From: Hordeum vulgare subsp. vulgare
Taxonomy: Eukaryota; Streptophyta; Magnoliopsida; Poales; Poaceae
Reading direction: 5' to 3'
Length of the DNA: 64,000 nucleotides
NCBI RefSeq assembly: GCF_904849725.1
Contig: NC_058520.1
Coordinates: 401,153,993 to 401,217,992 of the forward strand
Under the pieces are notes generated by a model, which saw nothing but the letters and a program-made list of their open reading frames with translations, was not told the origin of the DNA and did not search any database. This document shows, piece after piece, positions 11,589-22,973 of the stretch. Each line of letters starts with the position of its first letter. Within the stretch, counting starts at the first letter, position 1. A program made the position numbers and the translations under genes.

Positions 11589-11773
11589 GTATCATCACCA
11601 ACTATCAATTAACTTCACACAAATACATTAACTTGTTCTTCTTTTTATTTGCTATTTTATCTAGATTGATTAAAAAATCAAAAATACAAAATATTTACCT
11701 TTGCTTGTGAGTAGTTTGCATCTTTGCTTTCTAGTTTACTTGTCCTGCTTGTTACTTTGCTTGCTCGGTCACC

Positions 11774-12745
11774 ATGTCTCAAGATACTACTAAGTTGTGT
11801 GACTTCTAAAATACTAATAATAATGATTTTATTAGTACTTCTATACCACCCGCCACTAGTGCAAATTCTTTTGATATTAATGCTGCATTGCTGAATCTTG
11901 TCATGAAAGAACAATTTTCAGGAAGTCTTAATGAAGATCTCACTGTTTATCTTAATACTTTTGTTGAAATTTGTGATATGCAAAATAAAAAGGAAATGTA
12001 TGATGGTATTGTGAAATTAAAATTATTTCCTTTTTCACTAAGAGATAAAGCTAAGGCTTGGTTTTCATCTTTACCACGCAATATTATTGGAACATGGGAT
12101 AAGTGTAAACATGCTTTTATTGCCAAGTATTTTCCTCCCGCTAACATCATATCCCTTAGAAATAAAATAATGAGTTTTAAATGGCAAGATCATGAACATG
12201 TTGCACAATCTTGGTAGAGGATGAAATTAATGATTATAAATTTCCCTACTCATGGTTAAAACTTGTGGATGATTATCCAAAACTTCTATGCTGGACTAAA
12301 CTTTGTATCCAAGAATCTTCTAGATTTTGTTGTAGGTGGTACCTTGATGGAGGTGATCTTAGGACATGCCACCAAACTTTTGTACAACATCATGGCCAAC
12401 GGTTCTCAATGGCATACCGAAATAGCTCCAACTTGTAAGAAAGTAAATTATGTTGAGGAAATCGCTACTTTGAATGAAAAAGTAGATGCTCTTACGAATT
12501 TGGTTGCTAATAAAAATGCTCATGTTGATACTAATGCTATAGCCTTGTCTACTTTGATTTAACAAAATTATAATTCCATTGATTTGAATTTTATCTCACG
12601 AAATACTTTCAGTAACAATGACTATAGGGGTAATTTCAATGTTAGGCCATATCCCGGTAATCCTTCTAGTGGTTATGGTAATTCGTATGGCAATTATTAT
12701 GGAACTACTTCTACCAATAATAATAATTTCTCCTCTGATATTTAA
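11774..12745 (+). pseudogene. Degenerate gag of element B
   Basis: An ATG at 11774 opens a frame with an early TAA in the first dozen codons. A well-preserved capsid-like segment follows (11888-12217; KEMYDGIVKLKLFPFSL, AKAWFSSLP, FIAKYFPP), typical of Ty3/gypsy gag. TAG at the end of that segment replaces a likely GAG codon. The rest shifts frame and carries a helical segment (EEIATLNEKVDALTNLV), then an Asn/Gly/Tyr-rich stretch that ends by about 12745. I see no zinc knuckle. The gene is inactive, but its pattern shows that it once encoded a particle protein. Confidence 0.75.
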
Positions 12746-13199
12746 AATACAATTAAATAATTTATTAATTTTCAAAAACTTTTCAATACTATGGTAGAGG
12801 AAAAGCTGCATACGATTAGTATTTTGGCCAAAAACATGGATAAAATTGCTCTTGATGTAGAAAATCTTAAAAGTAAAACTTTGCCACCCAAGCATTATTT
12901 TAATGATACTATTAAATCTACCCAAATATATATAATTGTAAGTAGGGATAGGACCACTAAGTTGAAAGCTAAGTGGGAATTCCTAGAAAAAGCTCTCGCA
13001 CTCATTTTTTTTACCAAAATCATGTTGAAGATCTTAAAATGATTGGCACTTATCCTATTGAATCTTTATTTACTTCTCTTAATGTTAATGATAAAGGTAC
13101 TGTAGATGAGTTAACTTTAGTTAGAGAGCATCCCGTTTTCTTGGAGGGTGATGATTCTAATGCTAAAACTGAAAAGTGGGTTTGGAGAGGTCAAAACTT
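12746..13199 (+). pseudogene. Linker region between gag and protease of element B
   Basis: AT-rich frames with scattered stops hold coiled-coil-like and charged segments (for example 12791-13042). They continue the coding layout of the family, but no domain is recognisable. It probably represents decayed gag C-terminal sequence. Confidence 0.4.
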
Positions 13200-13870
13200 T
13201 AACTAGTGATGTGCCCACTATCTTGGATTACAAAGACTTTAATTATAAAATATGCTCGTTATTAGAATGTATTTTCTTGATGCAAATCATTATTATCCCA
13301 CCTAATTCTTTTGAACAAAACATGGCTTTCACTAATCATATAGTGGAAGCGATGATAAAGGCATATGATGAGAAACTTGATCTTGAAGTTTCCATTCCTA
13401 GAAAATCGCATGACGAGTGGGAAACTACTATCAAAATAAATACAAGTAAATATTAATGCAATGCTTTGTGTGACCTTGGTTCTAGTGTTTCAACAATACC
13501 TAAATCTCTTTGTGATGTGCTTGGTCTCACTAATATTCAAGAGTGTTCCCTAAATTTGCATCTTGCGGATTCTACCATTAAGAAACCCTTAGGTAGAATT
13601 AATGATGTGCTTATTATCACAAATAAAAATTATGTGCCTCTAGATTTGATTGTGCTTGATATTGATTACAATCCTACTTGTCCAATAATACTTGGAAGAC
13701 CGTTCCTACGAACTATCGGTGCAATTATTGATATGAAAGAGGGCACCATCAGGTTAAAATTTCCATTAAATAAAGGGATGGAACACTTCCACAGAAAGAA
13801 AATCAAACCACCTTATGAATCTATCATGAGGGATACTTATGGGTTGAGTGTCAAAGATAACAACACTTGA
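13200..13870 (+). pseudogene. Degenerate Athila-type protease of element B
   Basis: The frame has a TAA at 13454-13456 just before the active site. It then shows LCDLGSSVSTIPKSL, the Athila-style aspartic protease centre (Asp-Leu-Gly), followed by the strand motif KKPLGRINDVLII and the flap/C-terminal motif PIILGRPFLRTIGAIIDMKEG. The frame stays open to TGA at 13870. The same motifs in the same order occur in element F (50229-51047), so this is a family trait. No reverse transcriptase follows. The enzyme would cleave Gag during particle maturation; this copy is broken upstream. Confidence 0.8.
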
Positions 13871-13915
13871 TCATATGCATTATGCCTAGCTAGGGGCATA
13901 AAACAATAGCGCTTG

Positions 13916-13931
13916 TTGGGAGGCAACCCAA
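13916..13931 (+). other. Conserved hairpin downstream of protease, element B
   Basis: TTGGG-AGGCAA-CCCAA forms a 5-bp stem with a 6-base loop. It follows the block TAGCTAGGGGCATAAAACAA (from about 13888). The same hairpin occurs in elements C, D and F at the equivalent place. Confidence 0.65.
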
Positions 13932-16684
13932 TAATTATATTATTTTTTGCTTTTAATTTCTGTCTTGGTGTGATGACATGATTATTTCCTCTATAAGTAT
14001 TATGTTTTTATGTTTAAATTACTATTTGTGCCAAGTAAAGCCTTTGTGATGACTTGTATGATAAGTATAATTGATACGGTGCAAAAACAGAAACTTTGAC
14101 ATCCAGTGCAAAATTTCTCTGATTTTACTGGAACGTCTTTTTAAGCTCCAGTTTTACATAGTATTTATGTACAAATTACTCAGGTATTTACAATTGTTCA
14201 AAAAATATTGGAGTTACAGAAGTATAGATTCATTATAGATCACTACACAATGTTCTATTTTAGACATACTCTATTTTTGCTTGTATAGTTTGCTTTTTTC
14301 ATGATGATATGGATTGTATCAGGGGGTATAAGCCATGGAGAAGTTAGGATATAGTACCTATTATTAAATAATTAAATATAAATCAATTTACAACAGTACC
14401 TAAGTATTTGGTATGTTGCTTATACTAACGGATCTCACGATGTTTTGTTGAGTTTTGTGTGATTGAAGTTTTCAAGGTTTGGGTGTTATCATGATGGAAA
14501 ATGGAATAAGGAGTGGCAAGAGCCTAAGCTTGGGGATTTACAAGGCACACCAAGGTAATATTCTAGGAATACTCAAGCATATAGGCTTGGGGATGCCCCA
14601 GAAGGCAGATCCCCTCTTTCATCTCAATCCATGGGTATGTCACTTGGAGCTATATTTTTATTTGTCACATGATATGAGTTTTCCTTGGAGCGTCATTTGT
14701 CTTATTTTTTTTGTTTTTTGTTTGCCACAATCATTACTTTATGGACACACCAACTTGAGAGAGACACACATTGATCATGATTTGTTAGAATACTCTATGT
14801 GCTTCACTTATATCTTTTGAGCTAAGCAGTTGCTTTGGTACGTCACGCATATCTTTTTGATCACGGTGGCGTATAGATTTTATAGAAATATTTGCACTCT
14901 CAGTCTTCACTTATATTTATTTGATATTTCATAAATAGTAGCGGTAATTTGTGTGGTTCATAAGGCTAGTCCAAATATAATGGGTATTCAACGAATGATA
15001 ATCAAAACCAGCATGTAGCGCCTAAAGAGAAATTGTGGCTTAATGATATTGATGTGGTAATATGAAAAAGATGTGAGTGCATCATTGTTGATTCGTTGAA
15101 GTATCAATACTAAGAGGTGTTAATTCCTTCTTGTATACATATTAAAAAGGCATGGCGGGGATGTATGAGCATTTCTATTCCTTGTTGAAATCCTAGTGTT
15201 GTTTCGAGTGGGAGTCGCGCGATGGTTAACTCCTCCCAACCCTCTACCTCGGGGCATGCGGGTAGTACTTTGATTTGTGGTGAAACTAATGAAACTTTGT
15301 AATAAGTATATGAGTTCTTCATGACTAATGTGAAACCATGGACATACAAAATATCACCTCCTCATTGTTGGCCTCTTCGGTACCGTGCATTGCCCATTCT
15401 CACCTCTAGGATCGGTGCAAACTTCGCGGGTGCATCCAAATCCCGTGGCATGATATGCTCTATCACACATAAACCTTCTTATATATTTCTCAAAATATCC
15501 ACCATACCTACTTATCATGGCATTTCCATAGCCATTCTGAGTTCTATTGCCATGCAAATTCCATTGTTACATCATATGACTAGTTCATTCATCATCATAT
15601 TGGTTTTTATGATCATATAGAGCTCACATAGATTTTGTGGCAAAGACACCATTCATTATATTGCTGATACATGTCACTCTAGATCATTGCACATCCTGGT
15701 ACACTCCTAGAGGCATTTATATTGAGTCATAGTTCTAGATAATCAAGCTTTCATGAGTTGTAAGTAAATAAAACTGTGATGATGATCATTATTAGAGCAT
15801 TGTCCCAGTGAAGAAAGGATGATGGAGACTATGACCAACCCAAAAGTCGAGGAGAGACACAGCAGAAAAAATAAAAAATGGGGGAGGCCAAATGATCCCA
15901 CCATAAAAAAGTTTGAAAATAAAAATAGAAAATGAATGAGAGAAAAAGAGAGAAGGACTTTGCTACTATCCTTTACCACACTTGTGCCTCAAAGTGGCAC
16001 CCTATTCCTCATATAGAGAGTCTCATGATATGTCATTTTCATATGCTAGTGGGAATCATATTATCATTATTATAAACTTGGCTTGCATATTCTGATGACA
16101 GGCTTCCTCAAATGCCCGAGGTCTTCATGAGCAAGCAAGTTGGATGCACACCCCACATAGGTTCATTTGAGCTTTCATACACTTATAGCTCCAGTGCATC
16201 ATTTGCATGGAAATCCCTACTCCTTTCATGGACATCTCCCGATGGGAATCTCCATAGCCCGTTGGTATGGCTAGTTGATGTGAGACTATCTTATCCACTT
16301 TTACCCCTTTGATATCTACCACCATATTCTATTCCAGCCTTATGCTATGTCCATGGCTCACGCTCATGTATTGCATGAAGAATTAAAAGTTGATTCACTT
16401 CAAAAAGTACGATCCAATTTCCTAACACGGACACTGTGGTGCTTGAAATTTGTATTAATGTGGTGAAGATGGACCTATGATTTGCTAATATGAAAGATGA
16501 ATGGGGGTAAACATTCTTTTAGGATCGTATACTTTCAAAGATTGATGATTTTGTTGCTTATGCTTATAATTATTACTACGCTGATGTTACTTAATTCATC
16601 ATTTCTTAATGAGCGTACATGCAAAACATGTCACAACAAAAATTCTCTTTTTTTCATTTACCTACTCGAGAATGAGGAGGAATT
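13932..16684 (+). other. Non-coding 3' region of element B
   Basis: About 2.75 kb without a supported gene. It holds two polypurine-like copies of AAGCTTGGGGAT (14526-14537 and a variant at about 14584-14596), 57 bp apart and matched by a pair in D. The open frames here (for example 14479-14820 and 15321-15620) have no recognisable domain and look like chance. Confidence 0.6.
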
Positions 16685-16698
16685 AAGCTTGGGGATGC
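16685..16698 (+). other. Polypurine tract of element B
   Basis: AAGCTTGGGGATGC stands one base before TGATACGTCTCC, the 3' LTR start at 16700. Confidence 0.75.
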
Positions 16699-16699
16699 T

Positions 16700-17150
16700 T
16701 GATACGTCTCCAATGTATCTATAATTTTTGTGCATAAATTTATAAGTTCCCAGATTGAGCTGAATTTTTACGAAGAATATTTTTGGAATTAATAGTAAAT
16801 AGTGGCATCAAGATTTGCCGGAGGGGGTCCACCCAGGAGCCACAAGCCTAGTGGGTGCCCCCTAGGGTGGGCCCATGGAGCTTGTGGGTCCCACGGGACT
16901 CCGACTGTCCTAAATCCAACGCCATAAGTACCGTCTCATAGATAAAAAAAATAGAGAGAAACTTTATCACATTTTAAAAGACAGAGCCATCGTCATCTCC
17001 CGTTCTTCCTCGGGAGTGCTGATCTAGAGTCCGTTTGGAGCTTCGGAGAGGGTATTCGTCACCATCATCATCACCAACCCTTCTCCATCAACAATTCCAT
17101 GATGCTCACCGCACGGGGTGAGTAATTCACTAGTGAAATATCTCAACAAG
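16700..17150 (+). mobile_element. Truncated 3' LTR of element B
   Basis: It starts TGATACGTCTCCAATGTATC and runs about 450 bases before merging with the reverse-oriented LTR of element C. A full LTR in this family (element D) is 1578 bases. The right edge is uncertain by a few tens of bases. Confidence 0.65.
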
Positions 17151-18333
17151 GCTAACATAATAGAATCATATGATCATCCCTCAGTGTGCAACAAAGAATC
17201 ACTCCAAATTTCATAAGTAGCGGGGAACATAAGATGAAATTGGTGTAGGTAGTAGAACCACCTCAAAGCTACCCTTTCCGATAATCCATTGAGCTATTCC
17301 TATATGTGTCAGAAACAGCCCTAGAATTCGTACTAGATTAATACCTATTGTACATATCAATCAAGCCTAATGTCACCTAAATACTCCAATGTCACCTCAA
17401 GTATCCATGGGTTAATTATTCGACATGCATCAAACAATTACAGATTCATCATACTGAATCCAACACAAATAACTTCAGTGAGTACACCAAGATTTCCATC
17501 ACAAAAAGTAGGACAAGAACGTGTATCAACCCCTATGCATAGATTACCCCAATGTTACCTCGGTAATCCACGAGTTGAGTACCAAAACACGTATCAAGTG
17601 AATCACAGAACAACCCATTGTCACCAGGGTATCCATATGCAAGACATTTATCAAGTGATCTCAAATCCAATATTGAATCCGACATAACAAAATCTCAAAT
17701 GCAAAGATTCAATTCATCACACAAGGTAGCAGGCGAAGAACACCACTTGATCAAACTATATTAACAAAGCCTAGGATACATCAATATCGTTACATGAGAG
17801 AGAGAGAGAGATCCAACCCATAGCTACTAGTACATACCCTCAGTCCCGAGGGTGAACTACTCCCTCCTCGTCATGGTCACCACTAGGATGATGTAGATGG
17901 TCTCTGAATGATTTTTCTTAGGTATAGAGGCTTGCGGTGACGGAGCGGAAGTTCTAGGTTTATTTCTAATAGTTTTTGTATATATAGGATATTTCGCTGT
18001 TGGAATCACGCTAACTGGAGCCACGAGGGGCCCATAAGCATCAGGGCGCGCCCTGTTGGCTTGTGGCCAGCAGGTGGCCCCCCTAAGGTGGTTCTTCGCT
18101 CCGGTATTTTTCATATTGTCCAGATGAAAAACGCCAAAATGTTTCGGGGATTCTAAGAACTTTTATTTTCTGCATAAGAAGAACACCACGATAATTCTGC
18201 TGAAAACAACGTCAGTCCAGGTTAGTTCTAATTAAATCATATAAAATGCATCAAAACCATATAAAAGTATTGTAAACATAGGTAAATATGGCGTGAATAC
18301 TTCATAAACTGTCGATACGTTGGAGACGTATCA
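17150..18333 (-). mobile_element. 3' LTR of element C, truncated at its far end
   Basis: On the - strand it begins TGATACGTCTCCAACGTATC at 18333 next to the polypurine tract. It includes a (CT)n run (about 17797-17813 as GA on the + strand), as in the LTR of D. The left edge abuts B's LTR remnant and is approximate. Confidence 0.7.
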
Positions 18334-18348
18334 ACATCCCCAAGCTTA
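18334..18348 (-). other. Polypurine tract of element C
   Basis: On the - strand this is TTAAGCTTGGGGATGT directly before the LTR start. It is nearly the same as the tracts of B and F. Confidence 0.7.
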
Positions 18349-20078
18349 ATTCCGACTCGTTCTCGAGTAGGTAAATGATAAAAGATGTAATTTATGAAGT
18401 GTGAATGTTAGCATAGTGTATATTTTTTATCAAGGAATTTCAGTCACTTTTCTAGCATCATGACCAACAACTTTTTCTCATGAAACTCATTCTGATAGAG
18501 TATCAATCAATTCACATGTCATGGTTGAAATAATGCATTGCCTTGAAACTGAACACCATATGTTCTTAGTCATCAAACAATTTGAATGCATCATCAAGTC
18601 TAAGTAAGGGTTCCACATACTCAATTATCATATAGTCTTCTATTATTGCTAATACCCAAAGCATACTTTTAGAACAAACATCATCCGTCGAACACACAGA
18701 AAGATAGGGGCTTACTGTTTTGCCTCCCAACACACTTATCATAAAGATAATTGTGAACAATAATGAATCCCGATCAAATATATTTGACCAGATATATGTG
18801 TCTGGATCTCTCCCCATAACATGATGCTTGAAAACTAATAGATTGAGGTTGGAATAAGAAGTTGACTCAACATGAAAAGTAAATAACATAAAAGTAAATA
18901 GATTCTCCCTTCGCGGAGGGAAGCATGGATTTGCAGAGGTGCCAGAGCTCATTGTTCAAAATATAAATGGATATATTTTTGGGTGGTGTGCCTTTCATGT
19001 CAATGTTACAACAAGGGATTTAAATATATTCCATGCTAATCACATTATTGGCGTCTCTCAAACAGAACATAAATTTTACTCCCCCTCAACCATTCAAACA
19101 CTTTCCATGGCTAGCCGTATCCATGGGTGCCCTCCAAGCAATCAACTTTCTAGGGGGAGTTCTTGTTTGTTTATTTTTGTATTATGCAAGACTCGGCATC
19201 CTTTTTACCAGCCTATCTCGTGCAATTCCAAGTGAATGAACACTCATCATGAGAATAACCCGCTTAGCATGGAATATATTGACCGCCTAGATCGCTCTAT
19301 AAGTGGTGCATGCACACAAAATAGAAGTTTATTTGAAGGTTTTAGAGGTGGCACATGCAAATTTACATGGAATGACAATGAAATACCATATATAGGTAGG
19401 TATGGTGGACTATCATGGAAGAAGCTTGGCTCAAGGATTTGGATGCACAAGTAGTATCTCTACTTAGTACGAAGTTTTGGCTAGCAAAAGGTTCTAAAAA
19501 AAGCACCACATGTTGGAGGAACCATACCAATATAACTTCTATGCAAATATACCCAAACGTAACCATTACATTGTCTTCACTGTCCAACTTAAACTATTTG
19601 AATAAGATTGAAATAATTAATGGGTATTCACAATAATAAAACATGTCCAATATAATATATATGTATGGGAAATTTTGTCTTTCTTATACTAACCATTCAT
19701 GAATAGCTTGTATGACCAATATTGTAATTGTAAAACTACATTATATTTGAATTTCTAAACCAGATGTGAAGTTATTACTAAGCATAAAGCACATGAATAC
19801 TTTCATATTTATGATATAATTTACAACTTACTCTTAGGATACAGTAAACATTAAACTACTCATAAAATATATAAGGGAATATCAATGAGTAGTCAAACAA
19901 TTAAGTAGCTATATGAGGACTCTGTCTCAATAAAGATTTTCGTATCTGAGAACTTTATTCAAACATCAAAGAAAACAAAAATACATTCTAAGAATAGCAC
20001 ATATCATGTGAAAGAAGAAAAACTTAGACTCAACATAGGCTAACTGATAGTTGTTGATGAAGAGAGGTGGGATGCATA
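18349..20078 (-). other. Non-coding 3' region of element C
   Basis: AT-rich sequence with no supported gene. Frames such as 18566-18952 and 18939-19235 lack domains. Stretches such as 19236-19400 resemble the corresponding non-coding parts of B and F. Confidence 0.5.
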
Positions 20079-21446
20079 GCATCCCCAAGCTTAGATGCTT
20101 GAGACTTCCTATAATATTGACTTGGGATTCCTTGGGCTTCCCCAAGCTTGAGATCCCGTATCTCGATCAATCCTCTCATATCCCAGTTTCACCTAAGTCT
20201 CAAAAACTTCATCCACATAAAATTTGAAAAGAACTTGTGAGATCGGTTAGTAGACATAAGAATAAATCAAAACTTCATGTACTACCAAGACAAGTTTCGT
20301 AATAATTTTCAAACATTATCTACTGTATAATATCATTTTCACATTTTATATCTACCAATATAAGTCATGAAATCTATAGGAGAAGTAGATAACAAAACTA
20401 TGAAAGCAATTTGTCCAAATAGAACAGTCTGTGGAAACCTATTTAAAACATGTAGTTATGTATCTACAAAAATTATGAAAATTTAGGAAATGATAAATAA
20501 TTTGCATCAAAGTACTTTATAAAATATTCATAAATTTTTCACGTTCAGGTAAAATATGAAAATTCAAACACTACAAAAAAAGTTTTTGGTTTTACACATC
20601 ACACAACAAAACATGTAATTCAAGCACCCTAAAAGGCAATTCTTGGAACTTTTTATTGAAAAAAAACATTAGAAATATCATCAAACAAATAAAAAAAATT
20701 GATGCTCCAACCAAAACACATATCATGTGAGAATTAAAATACAGCTCCAAGTAAGATATGCCGATAATGTTGGAAAGGAAAGAGGGAATGCCTTCCGGGG
20801 CATCCCCAAGCTTAGACGCTTGAGTATTCCTTGTATATTACATTGGGGGTGCCTTGGTCATCCCCAAGCTTAGGTTATTGCTGATCCTTATTCTCCTCAC
20901 ATCGGTATCTCATCCAAAACTTGAATACTTCAATCACATAGAACTTAACGGAACTCCGTGAGAGGGGTTAGTGCAATAAAGATAAATCATTCACTTAGGT
21001 ACTACCAAGTAAAGATTCATAATTGTCATCACATAAAACCTACTTTATTATATCATCCCCATAATTTATATCATTAAGTATAAGCTATTTAAAAATTAAA
21101 ACAAGCAAACTATGCATGCAAAACAGAATCTATCAAAAGCAGATAGTCTCCAAAGATCTGAACTTAAACCATACCTCTCTATCTCTCACAACTCTGAAAA
21201 ATTAGGACAACGAAGATAATTTGTATAGAAAAAAATATAGAAATTTCATAATTTTTTTACTGTCCAGTAAAATCAGAGAAATTCTGCACTCTACGTAAAA
21301 GTTTTTGTTTTTGCACACAATCAAACAAGCAAGTATGCACACTATCCCAAAGGCTTTACTTAGCACCTTATTATAATAAAAGACACAAAAGATGATCAAT
21401 ATAGTAGGTTAATCATTTAAACAAACCAAAATAGTAGGTAGAAGTA
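20079..21446 (-). repeat. Ancient tandem duplication of about 720 bp in element C
   Basis: Two related units begin at 20079 and 20800 (+ coordinates). Each opens with a pair of GCATCCCCAAGCTT-type motifs 59-61 bp apart (20079 and 20140; 20800 and 20859). Each then runs through the same order of landmarks: CTACCAAG, an AT-rich block, a CAGTAAAAT-like block and an AAAAGTTTTTG run. Identity is low enough that the duplication must be old. Confidence 0.6.
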
Positions 21447-21462
21447 TTGGGTTGTCTCCCAA
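21447..21462 (-). other. Conserved hairpin of element C
   Basis: On the - strand TTGGG-AGACAA-CCCAA, preceded by AGCGCTTG, is the same structure as in B with one loop change. The 400 bases to its right (to 21857) hold no supported gene. Confidence 0.6.
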
Positions 21463-21857
21463 CAAGCGCTTTTCTTTAATCCCTTTTAGCAAGGCATGAT
21501 GATTTAAATGATGCTCACATAAAAGTAATGTATTGAAACACAATGGGAGCATCATGAAGCGTATTCCAAACACATTTAAGTCTAAACCACTTCCAATGCA
21601 TCTGGATTTTGTGATCAAACAATTCATGGGAGCTAAAATCAACTAGCATAGGAAGGCAAAACAAGCATAACTTCAAGATTTTCAACACATACAGAGGAAA
21701 CTTGATATTATTGCAATTCCTACAAGCATATATTCCTCCCTCATAATAATTTTCAGTCCAATAAAGAAGGAATCAACCATATAATTATCACACAAAGCAT
21801 TATTTTCATGACACTCAAGCATAGAAAATTTATTACTCTCCCAGAAGCAAACTTCTC

Positions 21858-22862
21858 CTACATAATAGTCGGAGTATCATAGGAGACTCGAATGCTATAA
21901 GTTGTTTCCACATTATGAGAATAAAGTTCATAAAAAGGATATTCATAATTGTGAAAGGTTTTAAAATAATAATCATCACTAAATTTTATAACATAAGTAT
22001 CATCACAATAATCATCGTAAGTAGTAACTTGGTTCTCATCATAATCAATTGAAACCTCTTCCCAGATACTTGAACCAATACTAAATAAAATCACGACCTC
22101 TCCAAATCCAATTTTATCATTACAATAAGTTTTAACACCCTCCAAAATAGTGAGATTATAATTATCTAAAGTTGAAACTTTTCCAAAACCACTTTCATAA
22201 AAATTACAATCATCATAAATAGGAGGCATGCAATCATCATAACAAATTTGATCATTGACAACATGAGAACTAAAAAGAACATCTTCATAGAGAATTTCAT
22301 CCCCATGCTTGGGATAAAAATTATTTTCAGAAAATAAGTTCTCGAACATGTCATTTTCGTCAAACATGGCATCCCCAAGCTTGTGGGTTTGCATATCATT
22401 AGCATAATCATCAATAGTATGAGTGGCACCAATAGTGTAACAATGATTATCATCATAATTTTCCAAGTTGGTGCCAAAAAGAATTTCAATATTATAAGGA
22501 GCATCATTATAATCCCAATCATCCTCATCACAACAAGTAGTAGGTATGACAAAATAATTATCAAGTGTATCATCGTCCACACTACTTTGGGATTCATTCT
22601 CATCGATTTTAGGACCAACATTATTTGGGAGAGATGCCTTTTTACCTCTACTTTTCCATCTTTTCTTATTCATGACCACCTTATGTGTGGGTTTAAATAG
22701 TTTATCCGAGCTTCTTATTGAATAGATTGCTTCGATGGGAAGATCCTCCTTGCAACTCGATTCATTACGAGAAACAATGGGAGGGTACTGGGAGACATTT
22801 ACCCTTTCATTACTATTCCTTTTATATTCTATCGGTTTTCCCTTCTTTTTATAGTTGGCCAA
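21858..22862 (-). CDS. Acidic 334-codon ORF of element C, unknown function
   Basis: This frame is open for 334 codons. It has no ATG at its left edge (TTG follows an upstream TAA); the first in-frame ATG is at residue 64 (VVMNKKRWKSRGKK). The N-terminal third is basic, with an NLS-like cluster KKRWKSRGKK. The rest is extremely rich in Asp, Glu, Tyr and Asn, with repeated patterns such as YDDCMPPIYDDC and TYDDYCDD. I recall similar Asp/Tyr-rich hypothetical proteins from Sabrina-type elements in Triticeae annotations; this was not checked. No enzymatic motif is seen. An open frame this long in otherwise decayed DNA suggests past selection on the protein. Confidence 0.6.
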   Translation of the reverse strand: MANYKKKGKPIEYKRNSNERVNVSQYPPIVSRNESSCKEDLPIEAIYSIRSSDKLFKPTHKVVMNKKRWKSRGKKASLPNNVGPKIDENESQSSVDDDTLDNYFVIPTTCCDEDDWDYNDAPYNIEILFGTNLENYDDNHCYTIGATHTIDDYANDMQTHKLGDAMFDENDMFENLFSENNFYPKHGDEILYEDVLFSSHVVNDQICYDDCMPPIYDDCNFYESGFGKVSTLDNYNLTILEGVKTYCNDKIGFGEVVILFSIGSSIWEEVSIDYDENQVTTYDDYCDDTYVIKFSDDYYFKTFHNYEYPFYELYSHNVETTYSIRVSYDTPTIM

Positions 22863-22973
22863 ATAAGCATTTTAATTTAAATTAACTACACAAAACATAT
22901 ATATTTCATGTAGATTAATTCCATTATTATTAGTGATAATTGATATATCAAACCAATCATTTTTATGTGACAA

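Larger units (their letters stand above)
10385..11639 (+). repeat. Second copy of the 1255-bp direct duplication
   Basis: This segment repeats 1-1255 without indels. Homology ends at ACTTGTTCT: the left copy continues into A's internal region and the right copy into B's own leader. The two copies straddle an LTR end and the host element's LTR, so transposition with a 5-bp target duplication cannot by itself create the pattern. A tandem duplication of unit 1256-11639 can. Confidence 0.85.
10974..17150 (+). mobile_element. Element B: non-autonomous Athila-lineage gypsy element (Sabrina/WHAM-like)
   Basis: B consists of the end of a 5' LTR, a primer site, a degenerate gag, a degenerate protease, a long non-coding 3' part, a polypurine tract and the first about 450 bases of a 3' LTR. 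No reverse transcriptase or integrase motif is present, so it must have depended on a helper element. A is inserted in its 5' LTR. Its 3' LTR is cut off against element C somewhere near 17.12-17.16 kb; the end given is approximate. Confidence 0.8.

Noticed and set aside
13916..13931. Intrinsic transcription terminator
   Set aside because: The hairpin has no T run, and such terminators do not act on plant polymerase II transcripts.
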